Source of the DNA: Apostichopus japonicus
Taxonomy: Eukaryota; Echinodermata; Holothuroidea; Aspidochirotida; Stichopodidae
Assembly (NCBI RefSeq): GCF_037975245.1
Contig: NC_092577.1
Span: 34,110,898-34,174,897 of the forward strand
Reading direction: 5' to 3'
DNA: 64,000 nucleotides
The notes under the pieces were generated by a model. The model had not been told where the DNA came from. It saw only the letters and a list, made by a program, of their open reading frames with translations, and did not search any database. The number at the start of each line of letters is the position of its first letter. The first letter of the stretch is position 1. Positions 1 through 12,660 of this stretch are shown here, one piece after another. Made by a program: the position numbers and the translations under genes.

Positions 1-595
1 TTATCTGACCTAGTTTCGAATGCGGTGTAACAGAAGTGTTAGACACCACCATTGATCCCAGAAAATACACATACAGCTTGCTACCATCTGTAAATAGACA
101 TTAGTGTACAGTCAATACAAACATCACAGTCAATACCCACAACACAGTGCACATAGCAGCGTGGACATCTCAGGTCTAGATAAAAGATAACAAGGTATCA
201 GGTTTCATTATCAACAAGGCGGAGTGTATAGCCTAGTGGTTAACGCCGGCGTCTCCCAGTCATGCGATCCCCGGTTCGATTCCCCGCCGACAGCAATGTG
301 TGTCGTCTGGCAAGGGTGTTGTTCAATAACAACTTCCTGACATGGACGTTAAATGGATGTGTGCCGAGAGATTGGCTTCGGTCAGCTTGCGAGTCTACAA
401 GCCTCCATGGCTTCTTTCGCGAGTTCCTGCTTGCGGGAAGATCACATATACATACATACATACATACATACATACATGTATTACTGTCTGCATTTTGTAG
501 CGCCACAAAAAAAAACTTCACTTGCAAGCAACGGAAAGTAAACTTTTTCAGAGCGCGGCATGCGGTTTAGGGCAAGTCTTCAATACCTTTAAATA
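1..595. repeat. Dispersed repeat, copy A (interrupted by a SINE)
   Basis: The segments 1-210 and 484-595 together match, in reverse complement, the stretch 42164-42490. Shared blocks include the sequences around ACCTAGTTTCGAATG, GTGTTAGACACC, TACCATCTGTAAATAGAC and the AAGTCTTCAATACCTTTAAA end. Copy A runs off the window start, so its full length is unknown. No coding capacity is seen. Element class is unknown. Confidence 0.75.
211..483 (+). mobile_element. tRNA-derived SINE (family 1), inserted in the dispersed repeat
   Basis: A tRNA-like head carries an A-box-like TAGCCTAGTGGTTAACG at 229-245 and a B-box GGTTCGATTCC at 273-283. It is followed by an unrelated body with a CGCGAGTTCCTGCTTGCGGG block and a (CATA)n tail ending near 478. 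ATTA at 207-210 and 480-483 is the likely target-site duplication, because the uninterrupted repeat copy at 42271-42280 reads straight across. This is an RNA polymerase III-promoted retroposon rather than a functional tRNA gene: no 3' half of a cloverleaf follows the B box. Confidence 0.8.
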
Positions 596-600
596 TACTG

Positions 601-2707
601 CATCGGTTGTTGTCACTTGATCATTTGCTTGTGTGTGAGCTAAACAGCTTAAATAATATGTAAAAAAATAATACAAACTTTCAAATTGCCAGATATTTAC
701 TTGCTCAAAATCATTATCCAATCATGATTTGTTGCTATCCTTGAGTCCATTATTCAGATGATGAGGCAGATTCCCTTCAACTCTCCATGATGAAGGTAAA
801 ACCTTATATCTTAACCAACTGCCATTGAGTGTCCATTTGAAAGTTTCAAACACACAAGTGCATTGATTAAAACAAAGACTTTATTGCTGTGGTTGCAGGA
901 ACTGGATTTCAGTCTAGTAGTCACTCACCAGGTTTGTCATTATCACAGTCTGCTAACTGTGGCTTTTTATGTTAGGAGTTTTTCTTCAGAGCACATGTCA
1001 CCTTTGATTTGTAAAAAAAGTCTTGAAATTCAGGGAGTTAAAATTTACTGTCTAAAGATAATTTAAAAAGATTTTTTTTAACTTCAATCGTCAATGTGGG
1101 TGTCAATTAAGGGAATAAGGAGGTACTGATGCAACTTTGATAAATGATAGTTGACTGCATCCAAATTAAACCAAGGCCTAGGCTATACTTTTGAAGAAGA
1201 AAATTAGGCTGAATTCATTTTAGCCTGAAAAGGTTTAGGCCAATGCTGACAATTAACACAAACCAAGATCATTTAACCATTTGGGCACTTGTTTATGGCA
1301 TACTAAAAGGGTCTATATAATTAGGCCTGTATGTGTACACAACCCACAAGTTGCCAATGAGTATAGACCTAGCCTAACTAGTTTAGGCCTAGGCTACTTT
1401 GTTTTCCTTAGACCTAGTTTAATTGGGCCTTATACTGTGCCATATTATGTAATGTGCTATAACAGTTGTAGTAATAGCAAGAATGGTCCAGGTCTAACTA
1501 AGCCCAGGCTTAACTTATGCTTCGGGCTTAACTAATGATTAGGGCTTTACGTGATGCCTAGAGGCTAGCTCACCCTTTTACATTAAACTAAAAGTGATAC
1601 TTTTTTAGGCTAGGCATACAATAACTAGGAATTAGGATAACTATATGTGCGACTGAAACTGCCATGCCTATGATTAGGAGAGCTGGCATAATGAAATCGA
1701 ATTTGTGGATCGTAAAACGAGAGAGAATAGCCATGCATGTAATTACAGAAACCAGTCTGAACGTAAAATTCTCGAATTTCTTGTACATTACTCGTATTAC
1801 ACTAGGGCCTATGGCTAGTATGGGCCTAGGCTACACAGACTTTTTTTCATTAGATCTCCATCTTGTTCTTTCTACTTCCAAAAAATTCCTCTTCTTTTAT
1901 GGTCAGTCGGATAATCAAACAACAATATCCATGTTCTGACCGATTGCAGCATCCCCAGCACCATTTCTTTCATAATTTCGTACTTTTTTCGTGTACACAA
2001 ACGATAGTCTATACACTGTGAGTATGGGTGTCGTCTGCTATAAAGTTTTCAAGTGGACCTATTTTACCACCCTGTGTGGGCGTTTTCCCTCTCGACCAAT
2101 CCAAATCGGTTACATGGTTGGCCAAACTCTCTCTATTTACGGCTCTGGAATATGGAGTGTTATAGCGCCGTCACTTTGTTTCCACTTTACAAGTTTGCTA
2201 TTTATGCAATATATAAGCCATCGCAATGTCTCTTCTATAGAAAAGTGACATATTTCACATAATTTCTCTATTTGACTTACACACTATAACGTAAATCTGT
2301 CATGTAGAAGTTTTCATCGGGTAAATGCTACCCCTGATCCGATAAACTGCAAACGCTGGGCACCTTTAATTCTCGGCATCACAACCATGCATATTTCTTT
2401 AACCTTGCCGCAGTCCAGAATGAACTGAAGGTTTACTGAAATCAATAGGAGACAAAGATTTGTATCCTCAGTAGCTTAAATTAAAAAAAAAACTCATTCG
2501 GTTTGTCTTTAGCATTATGGAAGCAACATTTAGTGGTGAAAGTATATACAACTTATATGGGCATTTCTGAAATGAGGTGTCCCGGGCATTTTCAAGGTCA
2601 TTTGAGGTCAATAGAACGCATTCGTGAATTCATACACAAAAATATGATGTATCAAATGTATTTTATCAATATATCATAATCATTATCATCGTTTTGCGAC
2701 ATATTTT
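601..2707. other. No gene recognised; AGGCCTA-rich low-complexity stretch
   Basis: Only short ORFs occur, with no recognisable domain and no convincing exon. Between about 1160 and 1830 the sequence is unusually rich in TAGGCCTA/CCTAGGC-like words, a theme that returns at 38290-38520 and 44190-44460. This may be a family of small decayed repeats. Nothing else can be supported. Confidence 0.5.
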
Positions 2708-2712
2708 GTCCT

Positions 2713-3367
2713 TGTAGTGAAATGTATTTTGCGTTTTTTCGTTTTTCGTATTGTTGTGTGTTATATAACATTTGGTAACTTTGTTTGACCATACCTCAAA
2801 TTGTTAAGATTCAGCTGCATAATTATTTGCTCATGTTTAAACGAGAACCTTGCGTGATTGGCTTGTTGAACCCTCGTGATTTATGTTATGTAAATAGGTC
2901 CTTTTCAATGTCCTTTGATATATATATTGGGCGCACACGGAAAAGGGACCACTGGCATTGGTTGCGTTTAGCCAGAACACATAACTTATATATATTAAGA
3001 TCTGAGATCCATGCGAAGCCAATAAAGTAATGCCACGTAAGCAGTTGGTGATAGTGGTTGCTGGAAGTTCTAGACATTAAAGGGCTAAAGAGGTATTTTG
3101 GTGTTTATATATTATAAGTTAAATGCTTTCTTCATGTGTATTTGATGGTTCATGTTTGTGCAATAGTGAAGTTTGTGTAGTTTTATTTATGCCAAAAAAC
3201 AAATTATAAAAATGTTGTATTTAGTACTGTAAGTTTTCTATTTTTGTATTTTCGATAGTTTTACGGGAGTTATAGTCATAAAACGAGTGCGGAGCCAATA
3301 AATTGCGGTGACTTTTACTTCTTGTTCGAAACCATCCGTCTTTTTGCGTCTTGCCACGACCGGTACA
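2713..3367 (+). repeat. 5' LTR of the BEL/Pao element
   Basis: Starts TGTAGTGAAATG and ends CCGGTACA. It contains AATAAA at 3021-3026 and again at 3297-3302, either of which could be the polyadenylation signal of the element transcript. The 81-codon ORF inside the LTR appears identically in the other LTR and is not a gene. Confidence 0.95.
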
Positions 3368-4037
3368 GTAAAACTCTTGGATGGGACTTCCGTGCGTCTT
3401 CCAGGGAGTCTTTCTTCAATAACATATCGGCGTGGAAATCTCCGAGAACTTCATCCATACCACCATCTTCGACTAGCTCTACACTATTTGCAGCCAAAAC
3501 TACGGCAGACGTGTCACGGCCTCCATATCCATTCATCATATAGTATTTAATATACCAGTTTGAGCGACGTTCTGGCTATACCATAAAACAGGTATTTTGT
3601 TATTTTGCGGAACTGTTGAAGTAGGTTGCTATCTTCATATCGTTGACCATTGACTAGCAATATGCATCCAGTTCTGCGAGGTTCCAGGCCTGTAGCCATG
3701 TAACCCTTCGTTACTATTACCGCAAGACCGGTGTCGTTACTCTCTGAACTTTTCAGAATTATAAGGTATAATGGTTGCAATGTAAAGGCTTAGCCAGATA
3801 TATATATATATATATATTTTTGATATCCGTTTTATATCTTTCTATCTGTTTCATACCGTTAATTTTGTGTCGTGACAGTCTAGTCTATGTAGGACTGTAT
3901 GTTGATATTGTTGTATAGTAGTAAAATAGTGTTAGGTTTGGTAGCCTTGTTTTTATAACTGTGTTAGGAGTGACTGTGTTCGGTCCTATCATCATTATAT
4001 ATGGTACTTTGAGTTGAACCTTTAACAATTCAGTATT
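3368..4037 (+). other. BEL/Pao 5' untranslated leader with possible primer binding site
   Basis: A 670-bp leader lies between the 5' LTR and the gag-pol start. A tRNA-complementary primer site would be expected immediately after the LTR. The nearest TGG lies 10 bases in (3378-3380), so I cannot assign the tRNA. A (TA)n run sits at about 3800-3818. No conserved ORF is visible. Confidence 0.5.
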
Positions 4038-7000
4038 ATGATGGACTCTGCTGATAATGAGGGCACGGTTTCTGAAGACCAAACGTCTGGGTTTAACACT
4101 CGTCAAAGGATTTTGACTGAGAAAGGTTTTCAGTATCAGTTGGGTCAAAAGGAGCAAAGATTTAGAGGCATAATCTCTAAGTGGCGTAAACATGTGTTAA
4201 AGATAGAATGCCTACTTTCTGAAAGGAGCAATTTAGTAGATATTAAGGCCGAACGTGATGTTCTGTTAGAAACTATGGCAGATTTGTCTAATGTGTACAT
4301 CGAAGTCGATAATTTGCTTTCGACCGTTGATCAAATGGGTTCTAAATATTCAATTTTTGAGGCAATAGAAATAGAACACTGTAATTTAATAAAGAGGGTT
4401 TCTGAGTATATCCATTCTGTAACTAGCCAAGGCTCATGTTCAAAATCATCAGTGTCGGCAAAATCTCATTCTTCTACGAAAGATGAAATTGTAACAACGA
4501 TTGCAGCCCATGAGGCCAAACTAAAACAAATAGAAATGAAGGCAAAATTTGAGGTCCAGCAATTAGAGTTAAGGGCAAAGCATGAAGCTGAATTGCAAAG
4601 GTCAGAATTAGCCATAGCTAAGGTAAAATTGGATGCAATTGGAGAACAGGGTTCAGTGCACATGGATTTCCCAGACGATAGTCTTAAATATACTCAAAAT
4701 TATGTCGAAACCCTGGGTGATGTTAATAACCCACAGGATAGGAAGCACCTAACATATGAGGCATACTTAGAGCAACCCGTACTAAGACAAGGCGTCACTA
4801 AATCTAATGTTCCCCTAACAGGTGGAAACAATGATCAGCCTACGGCAACCCGTGCCAACCTAGGTAATTTAACCAATGATTTTTTGTATCAAGTATCTCT
4901 AAATAGACTTCCAGTTCCAGAACCTGAAATATTTAGTGGTGACCCGTTACAGTATCCTGGCTGGAAGTGTGCTATTGATTTATTGTTAGAGAATAAGGGC
5001 ATACCCCCCTCTGAGAAAATATACTATCTTAAACGGTACCTTAGTGGTCCACCTAAGGATGCTTTGGAGGGCTATTTCTTGTATCCTTCTGATTCCACCT
5101 ATATAGAGGTACGAAAACTTCTTGACGATAGATATGGTAATAATTTAGCAATCGCCGATGCATTTAGATCTAAACTTGAAGGGTGGCCTAACATCCAACC
5201 TAATGACGGACTTGCACTTCGCAAGTTTGCAGACTTCCTAGGCCAGTGCGAGTTTGCTATGAAATTGGTCAAGGGTAGGCTTAGCTTCCTAAATGATAGT
5301 TGGGAAAATCGCAAATTGCTTGATAAATTGCCTGATTGGTTGGTTAAAAGGTGGGGACGAGTACTGTCAGAATGGGATGATTTTCCGCCATTTGGTAAGT
5401 TTAGACAGTTTATCGCCAAGGAAGCTGATATTGCATGTAATCCTTTAATAGTTTCTAGCCAGAAGGGCAAGGGGTCAAGAGGCACAAGGGGTGCTAGTAA
5501 CTTTGTAGTCGAAACAGGGTTTGACAATTCAAGTACAAAACTCAATGCCCATAGGTATAAATGCCTAATTTGTGAAGGTGATCACCGACTTGACTGTTGT
5601 TATAAGTTTCTTGCTAAAACGGTCGAAGATCGTAAGATATTTGTAAAAACCAAAAACTTGTGCTATGGATGCCTACGTCAAGGCCATATATCAAAATTCT
5701 GTCGCAATCGTCTCGTATGTAATATTTGTTCGAGGTCTCATCCTACAGCACTTCATGGTGACATTGTTTCTCACATAGGTAAAACTGTTTGTAGTTCCAG
5801 TAAGTCAATTGGAATTCAAACAGAAGCAATTAACACAGGATTGAGTCATGTAAGTGGGTTAAGGGACATAACAATGAATTCTCTCATCCTTCCTGTATAT
5901 GTTTCTCATGTGGATGCTCCGCAAAGAGAAGTCCTTGTGTATGCCCTTTTAGACACTCAGTCAGATAGTACATTTATTACTGATAAGACCTGTGAGCTGC
6001 TGAACGTGGAAGGTTCAAAGACGTTGTTGAGTCTGTCCACTTTGTCATCTAAGAATCAATTGGTAGACAGTAGTAGGATTGGTGGCTTGTCTGTTAGAGG
6101 GCATAGGGAAGGTACCAAAGTTCCCTTGCCTGTTTCGTATACACGTTGTTCTATACCAGCCAATAGATCTCATATTCCCACTCCGGGAACTGCCAGGCAG
6201 TGGCCACATTTGAAGCGAATAGCCAATCATCTTATGCCGTTAGAACAGTGTGAGATAGGATTGTTGATAGGCTATAATTGCCCTAAAGCATTAATGCCTA
6301 TTGAGGTTATCTCTCCTCCTGATAATGGTCCGTATGCTGAAAGAACCAACTTGGGTTGGGGTATTGTTGGCATAATTAACCCTCGAGAATTGTCTGTGGA
6401 TAAGTGCGATCCTGTTGGAGTTAGCCACTTTATTGTGACTCCTCGCCCCACTTCTGAATTTGACAGTATTCTACCACGTGATGGGGCTAAGATTTGTTTC
6501 AAATGTAATGTTAGGGAGGTTGAACCAACTCAGGTGGCAGGGTTAATGGAATTGGAATTTAATGAACGAAATTTTGAAAGTGCTTATTCAAGAGAAGATA
6601 AGAAATTTCTTAACATCCTTAAGGAGGGAGTATGCCAGTTAAGTGATGGTCATTATCAACTGCCATTACCCATGAAATTGTCTCAGGTTTTTCCAAATAA
6701 TAAATGTATGGCTCTCTATCGTTTGAATCAATTAAGAAAGAAAATGGAGCGTAATAATACTTATGCTAAGGATTATGTTACCTTTATGCAAGACATTATT
6801 GACAAGGGGTATGCGGAATTAGTTCCTAGTTCTGAGCTAAATGCTGATCAGGTAAACTATATTCCTCATCACGGAGTATATCACCCTAAGAAACCAGGAA
6901 AGATACGTGTAGTATTTGATTGCAGTGCAAAATTCAAAGGAATTTCCTTAAATGATCAATTACTTACTGGTCCTAATTTGACCAACGATCTACTTGGTGT

Positions 7001-8903
7001 TCTCTGTCGTTTTCGTCAAGAAAGAATTGCATTTGCAGGAGATATAGAATCAATGTTCTATCAGTTTAAGGTTAATCCTGAACAGCGTAATCTTCTAAGA
7101 TTCCTTTGGTGGAGTGAGGGTAATTTTAACGGTGACCCTATGGAATATCGTATGACTGTGCATTTGTTTGGAGCAGGATCATCTCCAGGGTGTGCAAATT
7201 TTGGCCTAAAACAAATTGCATTAGACTATGGTTCTAAATTCGGGGAGGATGTAGCAGGTTTTGTGAATCGAAGCTTTTATGTGGATGATGGTCTTAAATC
7301 TGTTGATACAGTTAATAGAGCTGTAGACCTTATTTCTCGAACGAAACAAATGCTACATAAGGGTGGCGTTAACTTCACCAAAATTAAGTGTAATTCTAAG
7401 GCTGTGTTGCAATCAATTCCTGAGGAAGATCTTGCGGTTGCTTCTGGGCATTTAGATCTCTCCTCAAACGCAACTCATTTGGATCGGGTTCTTGGAGTAC
7501 AATGGTGTATTGAATCAGATGAATTTCAATTTAAGATAACACTTAGTGATAGCCCTTTGACACGGCGTGGTATCCTTTCTACGATTGCTTCGGTGTATGA
7601 CCCGTTTGGGTTTATAGCTCCAGTTGTGCTTCCAGGAAAGCAAATCTTACAGCAATTATGTTATGATCATTTAGATTGGGATAGTCCCTTGCCAGATGAG
7701 CTACATAGTAAGTGGGAAAAGTGGAGGATGGGTTTATCTAAGTTAGAAACCATCAGAATTGATAGGTGTTTTAAGCCTGTTGAACTTGGCACCGTTACAA
7801 AGACAGAACTGCATCATTTCTGTGATGCTAGCACCATTGGGTATGGTTACTGTTCTTACCTGCGCATGACTAATCGTGAAGGTAAAGTTCATTGTAGCTT
7901 CGTTCTTGGAAAGTCTAGGGTTGTTCCCCGTAGGCCTGTTACAGTACCACGCCTAGAGCTGACTGCAGCTGTATTGTCGGTAAAAATGAGTGCCTTGTTG
8001 AAACAAGAGTTGGAGTACAATTTTATCAATGAATATTTCTGGTCTGATAGTCAGGTAGTCCTTGGGTATATCAATAATGATGTCAAAAGATTTCATGTGT
8101 TTGTGGCAAATAGGGTGCAACAGATTCATGAAATGAGTAGTAGTAGCCAATGGCATTTTATTAAAGGGTTTGAAAATCCCAGTGACTGTGCCTCTCGTGG
8201 ACTTACAGTTGATGAATTAAGGACATCAAGCTGGTTTAGAGGGCCAGAGATGTTATGGCAAAGTCAACTCCCACTGGATAAGCACGTTACAAACCTTGAG
8301 GTCTTTGATCATGACCCAGAGGTTAAATGTTGCCAGGTAGCATTTTCCAGTGTCAAATGCTCTAATCATTTGGAAGTAGATCGTTTAAGCTCCTTTTCGA
8401 GTTGGTTTAAAGCAAGGAAAGCTATTGCATTATGCCTTTGGCTAAAGGCTATGCTTAAGGCTAAGGCTAGTAAAACCTTCCTTCCGGTTAGGGAACTTAA
8501 TGTAGATTCTTTGTTTGAAGCCGAGATTGAAATACTGCGAATAGTTCAGTCCTATGCATTTAAGGAAGAGCTTCAAATCCTTCGTACATTAAGTAGTGAT
8601 CCAGTACAATGCTTGAAGAAAGGCAGTCCACTCTATGCTCTAGATCCATTTTTGGATGAAAATGGTGTTATTCGTGTTGGTGGTCGTATATCTAAATCTA
8701 GCTTCGAGTTTAAGGTGAAGCATCCTGTAATTATTCCTAAGTTATGCCATGTTGCAGAGCTTCTTGTGAGACATTTTCATGAGTTAGTTGCCCACCAGGG
8801 TAGAGTTTTAACTTCAAACGAACTTAGGGCAAATGGTTATTGGATCATTGGTGGTAGTTCTTTAATTGGTAAAGTGATATACAATGTCAGACTTACCAGT
8901 TGA
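4038..8903 (+). pseudogene. BEL/Pao gag-pol polyprotein, 5' part, broken in the integrase zinc finger
   Basis: The 1621-codon frame holds, in order, an N-terminal coiled-coil-rich gag region, a DUF1759-like capsid region (about 4906-5300), and a Cys/His zinc-knuckle region (about 5560-5755). A retropepsin-like protease follows with a DTQSDS active-site motif at about 5950, then a reverse transcriptase with catalytic YVDD at about 7279-7290. An RNase H-like domain begins with HFCDAS at about 7810. It then enters the integrase N-terminal HHCC zinc finger, whose two His are visible (HFHELVAHQG). The frame ends after IYNVRLTS at a TGA, and the expected Cys-x-x-Cys half is absent. The remainder continues in another frame from 8884. 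The join at about 8875-8890 looks like a short deletion that both removed the Cys pair and shifted the frame. The copy is therefore probably not autonomous, although its LTRs are fresh. Confidence 0.9.
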
Positions 8904-9900
8904 TCGAGTGGAGTCTAGTCCACCCTTTACATATTGCGGTGTAGATTGTTTTGGTCCCTGGCTTGTAAAGGAAGGTCGTAAGGAGTTGAAGAGGTATGGC
9001 GTGTTATTTACATGTATGGCCTCAAGGGCGGTACACCTAGAGGTAGCTAATTCATTGACCACCGACTCTTTTTTGAATGCATTACGACGCTTTCAAGCTA
9101 TACGTGGCCCTGTAAGACAATTGCGTTGTGATCAGGGCACTAATTTCGTAGGGGCAAATAACGAGTTGTTAGCTGCATTAAAGGAAATGAACCAAGGTGT
9201 TGTAAGTAAAAGCTTGGTCGAGCTGGGTTGTGATTATATTGAATTTAAGTTTAATGTTCCACAAGCTAGTCATATGGGTGGTGTCTGGGAACGACAGATT
9301 AAAACGGTTCGTTGTATTTTGGATTCTATGCTACACAAGTTAGGGACTCAACTTGATGATGAGTCTCTTAGGACATTTATGTATGAAACCACTTCTATTA
9401 TTAATAGCCGTCCATTGACTACAGAAACTCTGTATGATCCATTGTCATTAGAGCCGTTAACTCCTAATCATGTAATTACTTTGAAGTCGAAGATACTTCT
9501 TCCACCTCCAGGTCAGTTCGACTCTGCAGATATGTATTCTAGAAAGCGATGGCGTAGAGTACAATATTTATTAAATGTATTTTGGTCCAGATGGAGGAAG
9601 GAATACCTTCAAAATCTTCAGGTCAGGCAAAAGTGGTGTTCGCCATCTGTCAACATAGAGGTTGGGGACATAGTTTTAATTAAGGATATTGACAAGCCAA
9701 GAAATAGGTGGCCCATGGCTAGAGTACAAGAGACAATTGAAGGTAGTGACAAATATGTTCGTAAGGTGAAACTTAGGTTAGCTTCTCACATTGATAATAA
9801 GGGTAAACGTCAAGGTCCTGTTAATGTTCTTGATAGACCAATTCATAAATTGATAGTATTAGTTAAGGCTTCAGAGGAGAGTAGTCATGAGGGGCCATAG
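8884..9900 (+). pseudogene. BEL/Pao integrase catalytic and C-terminal part (separate frame)
   Basis: This 338-codon frame begins just inside the integrase. The DDE catalytic triad is readable as D in FTYCGVDCFGPW, D in RCDQGTNFVGA and E in MGGVWERQIKT. It continues with the BEL-type integrase C-terminal region, including a GDIVLIKD-like segment, and stops at 9898-9900. It is the 3' continuation of the 4038-8903 frame, shifted by one frame. The ATG at 8884 lies inside the former polyprotein, so it is not evidence of an independent start. It overlaps the upstream frame by 20 bases because of the lesion. Confidence 0.9.
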
Positions 9901-9990
9901 TCCATTCTACGATTGTATACTAAGCATTTATGTACTGTGTAGCATGTTAAGTGTTTGGCGTATAAAATGATTTCTCATTTTGAGGGGCCA

Positions 9991-10645
9991 TGTAGTGAAA
10001 TGTATTTTGCGTTTTTTCGTTTTTCGTATTGTTGTGTGTTATATAACATTTGGTAACTTTGTTTGACCATACCTCAAATTGTTAAGATTCAGCTGCATAA
10101 TTATTTGCTCATGTTTAAACGAGAACCTTGCGTGATTGGCTTGTTGAACCCTCGTGATTTATGTTATGTAAATAGGTCCTTTTCAATGTCCTTTGATATA
10201 TATATTGGGCGCACACGGAAAAGGGACCACTGGCATTGGTTGCGTTTAGCCAGAACACATAACTTATATATATTAAGATCTGAGATCCATGCGAAGCCAA
10301 TAAAGTAATGCCACGTAAGCAGTTGGTGATAGTGGTTGCTGGAAGTTCTAGACATTAAAGGGCTAAAGAGGTATTTTGGTGTTTATATATTATAAGTTAA
10401 ATGCTTTCTTCATGTGTATTTGATGGTTCATGTTTGTGCAATAGTGAAGTTTGTGTAGTTTTATTTATGCCAAAAAACAAATTATAAAAATGTTGTATTT
10501 AGTACTGTAAGTTTTCTATTTTTGTATTTTCGATAGTTTTACGGGAGTTATAGTCATAAAACGAGTGCGGAGCCAATAAATTGCGGTGACTTTTACTTCT
10601 TGTTCGAAACCATCCGTCTTTTTGCGTCTTGCCACGACCGGTACA
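9991..10645 (+). repeat. 3' LTR of the BEL/Pao element
   Basis: It matches 2713-3367 with a constant offset of 7278 and no mismatch or indel that I can see. It ends CA at 10644-10645 and is followed at once by the target-site duplicate GTCCT. Confidence 0.95.
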
Positions 10646-10650
10646 GTCCT

Positions 10651-12160
10651 TTTTGAATAATATTTGAACTGTATACCGCAGATGGAAACACGATATTTCA
10701 TCGAATTGAATGAGTTCATTTCTGTTATTATACTTTCTGATCTGTTCTTCATTTGTGGCAACTTCAGGATGCCTTACACATGTCCTGCTCAAAAAGAGTA
10801 TTTTTTAACCAGAAGAATTAAACAGATACTTCTTATTAAATCCTATGACTGGTGGACTTCAAAACTGACGGTCGTACCTAGGCTGGTTAGTCTCTGTTAG
10901 TGGTGATGTTATAGGGTCAGAGGTGAAAAGTCATGTAAAAACAAAGCTATGTTATATGCGTTATTTGGCCTCCGGAGTAGTGATATCATAGCAGTCAAAT
11001 ATCCATATTTTGGGGATGTTGGAGTTTGAAATTAAAACAAAGAATAGAGATGTGAGAGAAGTTCTTTGACGAAAACAGGCAAAACAAACATAATAATAAC
11101 ATTGCAAATGGTAAGCTTTAATATCTGGAAAGATCAGTTTGACGCAAGGTCTATTGATGGTTCACCAACCCTCCGCCCGACCCCTACCCCTACCCCACCC
11201 CACCCCCTATCTATTTCTCTATTCGAGTCGTGTTCTTTCCCTCGGTACAAAATTCAAGAATGACTATTCTTTAAAGTTGTTGCTGGTGTTGATTGGTTAC
11301 ACGGTATATACAATTTAAACATACAATAAACATATATTATAAAATCAGTGTTTATCCTCTTTTTTTTTGGGGGGGGGGCTGTTATTTTGTGATTGAAGCT
11401 GGCAACAGTGGAGTAAAAGATGTCGTCGTCATAGCAAACAAAATAATCTAAAAATGCTTTCTCAGACATTTATGATATGTTTGGGTTGGATGTATACGGT
11501 CCTATACCTGCTAACTCCCCGAATATATGTTGCGGGTTTAATACACGGTACGCCACCAATCAATACAATGGTTCCAAAATAAGTAAACTGCATGATAGCA
11601 ACTGTAGACTATACACAAACATTTACACTTAATATAGCTGTACTCAAGAGAATAATGTTATTATTACTATTATTATATTTAACGACAACCATATTTTTGG
11701 AAGGGTTCAGAAGGACCTTTACCTTTGTACTTAACTTTAAACAATAAGAATTTACTTAATATAATGAGCTGGTATACGTTCTTCTACCGTACCGTACAAA
11801 CGTGATTAATTAGTCAATTGTCATACTAAACTACAAAGAGTTCAGTTTAATTGATTTTTATCACTTTAACTCCAAAGTACAACTTCTAAACCAAACAATT
11901 GACTTGATTTCCAACTGAACGACTGTATGTGATAAGATCATTCGTGCCTATTCTAATCTATCGTACGACTTTATCTATCTATGAGCAATATTGGTCTTTA
12001 CTACAAGGCAGACCCTGAACGAAGCCACATAACGCCATAAACACGGTATCTACTGGACGTGGCAAAATCGTATATACTACTACAACGAACAGGACAGCAA
12101 GAGATCCTAACAGTGAGTTAATTATCTAATTATCCAATACGTATTGATTGTAATTCAAAT
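10651..12160. other. No gene recognised
   Basis: AT-rich sequence with only short unsupported ORFs. A C-rich pyrimidine tract lies at about 11170-11210 and a short T/G homopolymer pair at about 11360-11380. No repeat family or conserved coding signal is recognised. Confidence 0.5.
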
Positions 12161-12171
12161 AGGCATAACAT

Positions 12172-12205
12172 TATATATATATATATATATATTTCTGGTT
12201 ATATA

Positions 12206-12246
<41 letters not shown>

Positions 12247-12460
12247 CATATAGAATATATATCTATTTATACATATTTTTACATATAAACTTGCTTGAAG
12301 TTTGATTTGTGCATATAATATAAGCTATATAATAAATATTATATAGGCCTACGATATAATAAAAGCCATAGTAGTAAGATTCGCACATAGTAGTAGTAGT
12401 AGTAGTAGTAGTAGTAGCAGTAGTAGTAGCAGTAGTAGAAGTAGTAGTAGTAGTATCATA
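12172..12460. repeat. (TA)n and (TAG)n microsatellites
   Basis: A (TA)n array occupies roughly 12172-12245 and a trinucleotide TAG/CAG array 12388-12455. The long poly-leucine frame on the minus strand here is a product of the trinucleotide repeat. Confidence 0.9.
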
Positions 12461-12660
12461 CGATCACGTGATCTAATCTCTAGCAATATTAAATCAATGG
12501 CTCTCGATAAATTAATTTCGTGGGAATTCAAACATACGCTCTGTGGAGTTTCTCTCTTCATCGTTATTTGGGTCAACTAGTCCTTCTTTAATCAGTAGTG
12601 AACTTCCGCTAGCAGAAACCAACGAGCCATGGCGGTGATACCGATATAGATACGGAAGCA

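Larger units (their letters stand above)
2708..10650 (+). mobile_element. BEL/Pao LTR retrotransposon, full length with target-site duplication
   Basis: Two 655-bp direct LTRs (2713-3367 and 9991-10645, constant offset 7278) begin TG and end CA. They flank a gag-pol region, and the element is bordered by the 5-bp duplication GTCCT at 2708-2712 and 10646-10650. Pol order is aspartic protease, reverse transcriptase, RNase H, integrase, which with the BEL-type gag region (DUF1759-like) and DUF1758-like protease places it in BEL/Pao. A purine-rich GAGGGG tract at 9982-9987 just before the 3' LTR is the polypurine-tract candidate. The LTRs show no difference by eye, which implies a recent insertion. 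No envelope gene is present: only 90 bp lie between the pol stop and the 3' LTR. Confidence 0.95.

Noticed and set aside
229..300. tRNA gene suggested by A and B boxes
   Set aside because: No 3' acceptor stem or cloverleaf follows; body and CATA tail show a SINE.
2785..3030. 81-codon ORF repeated at 10063-10308
   Set aside because: It lies inside the LTRs and is duplicated only because the LTRs are; no domain.
3368..3395. Assigning a specific primer tRNA to the BEL element
   Set aside because: No convincing match to a tRNA 3' end directly after the LTR could be recognised by eye.
12349..12576. Poly-leucine minus-strand ORF
   Set aside because: Translation of a (TAG)n microsatellite.
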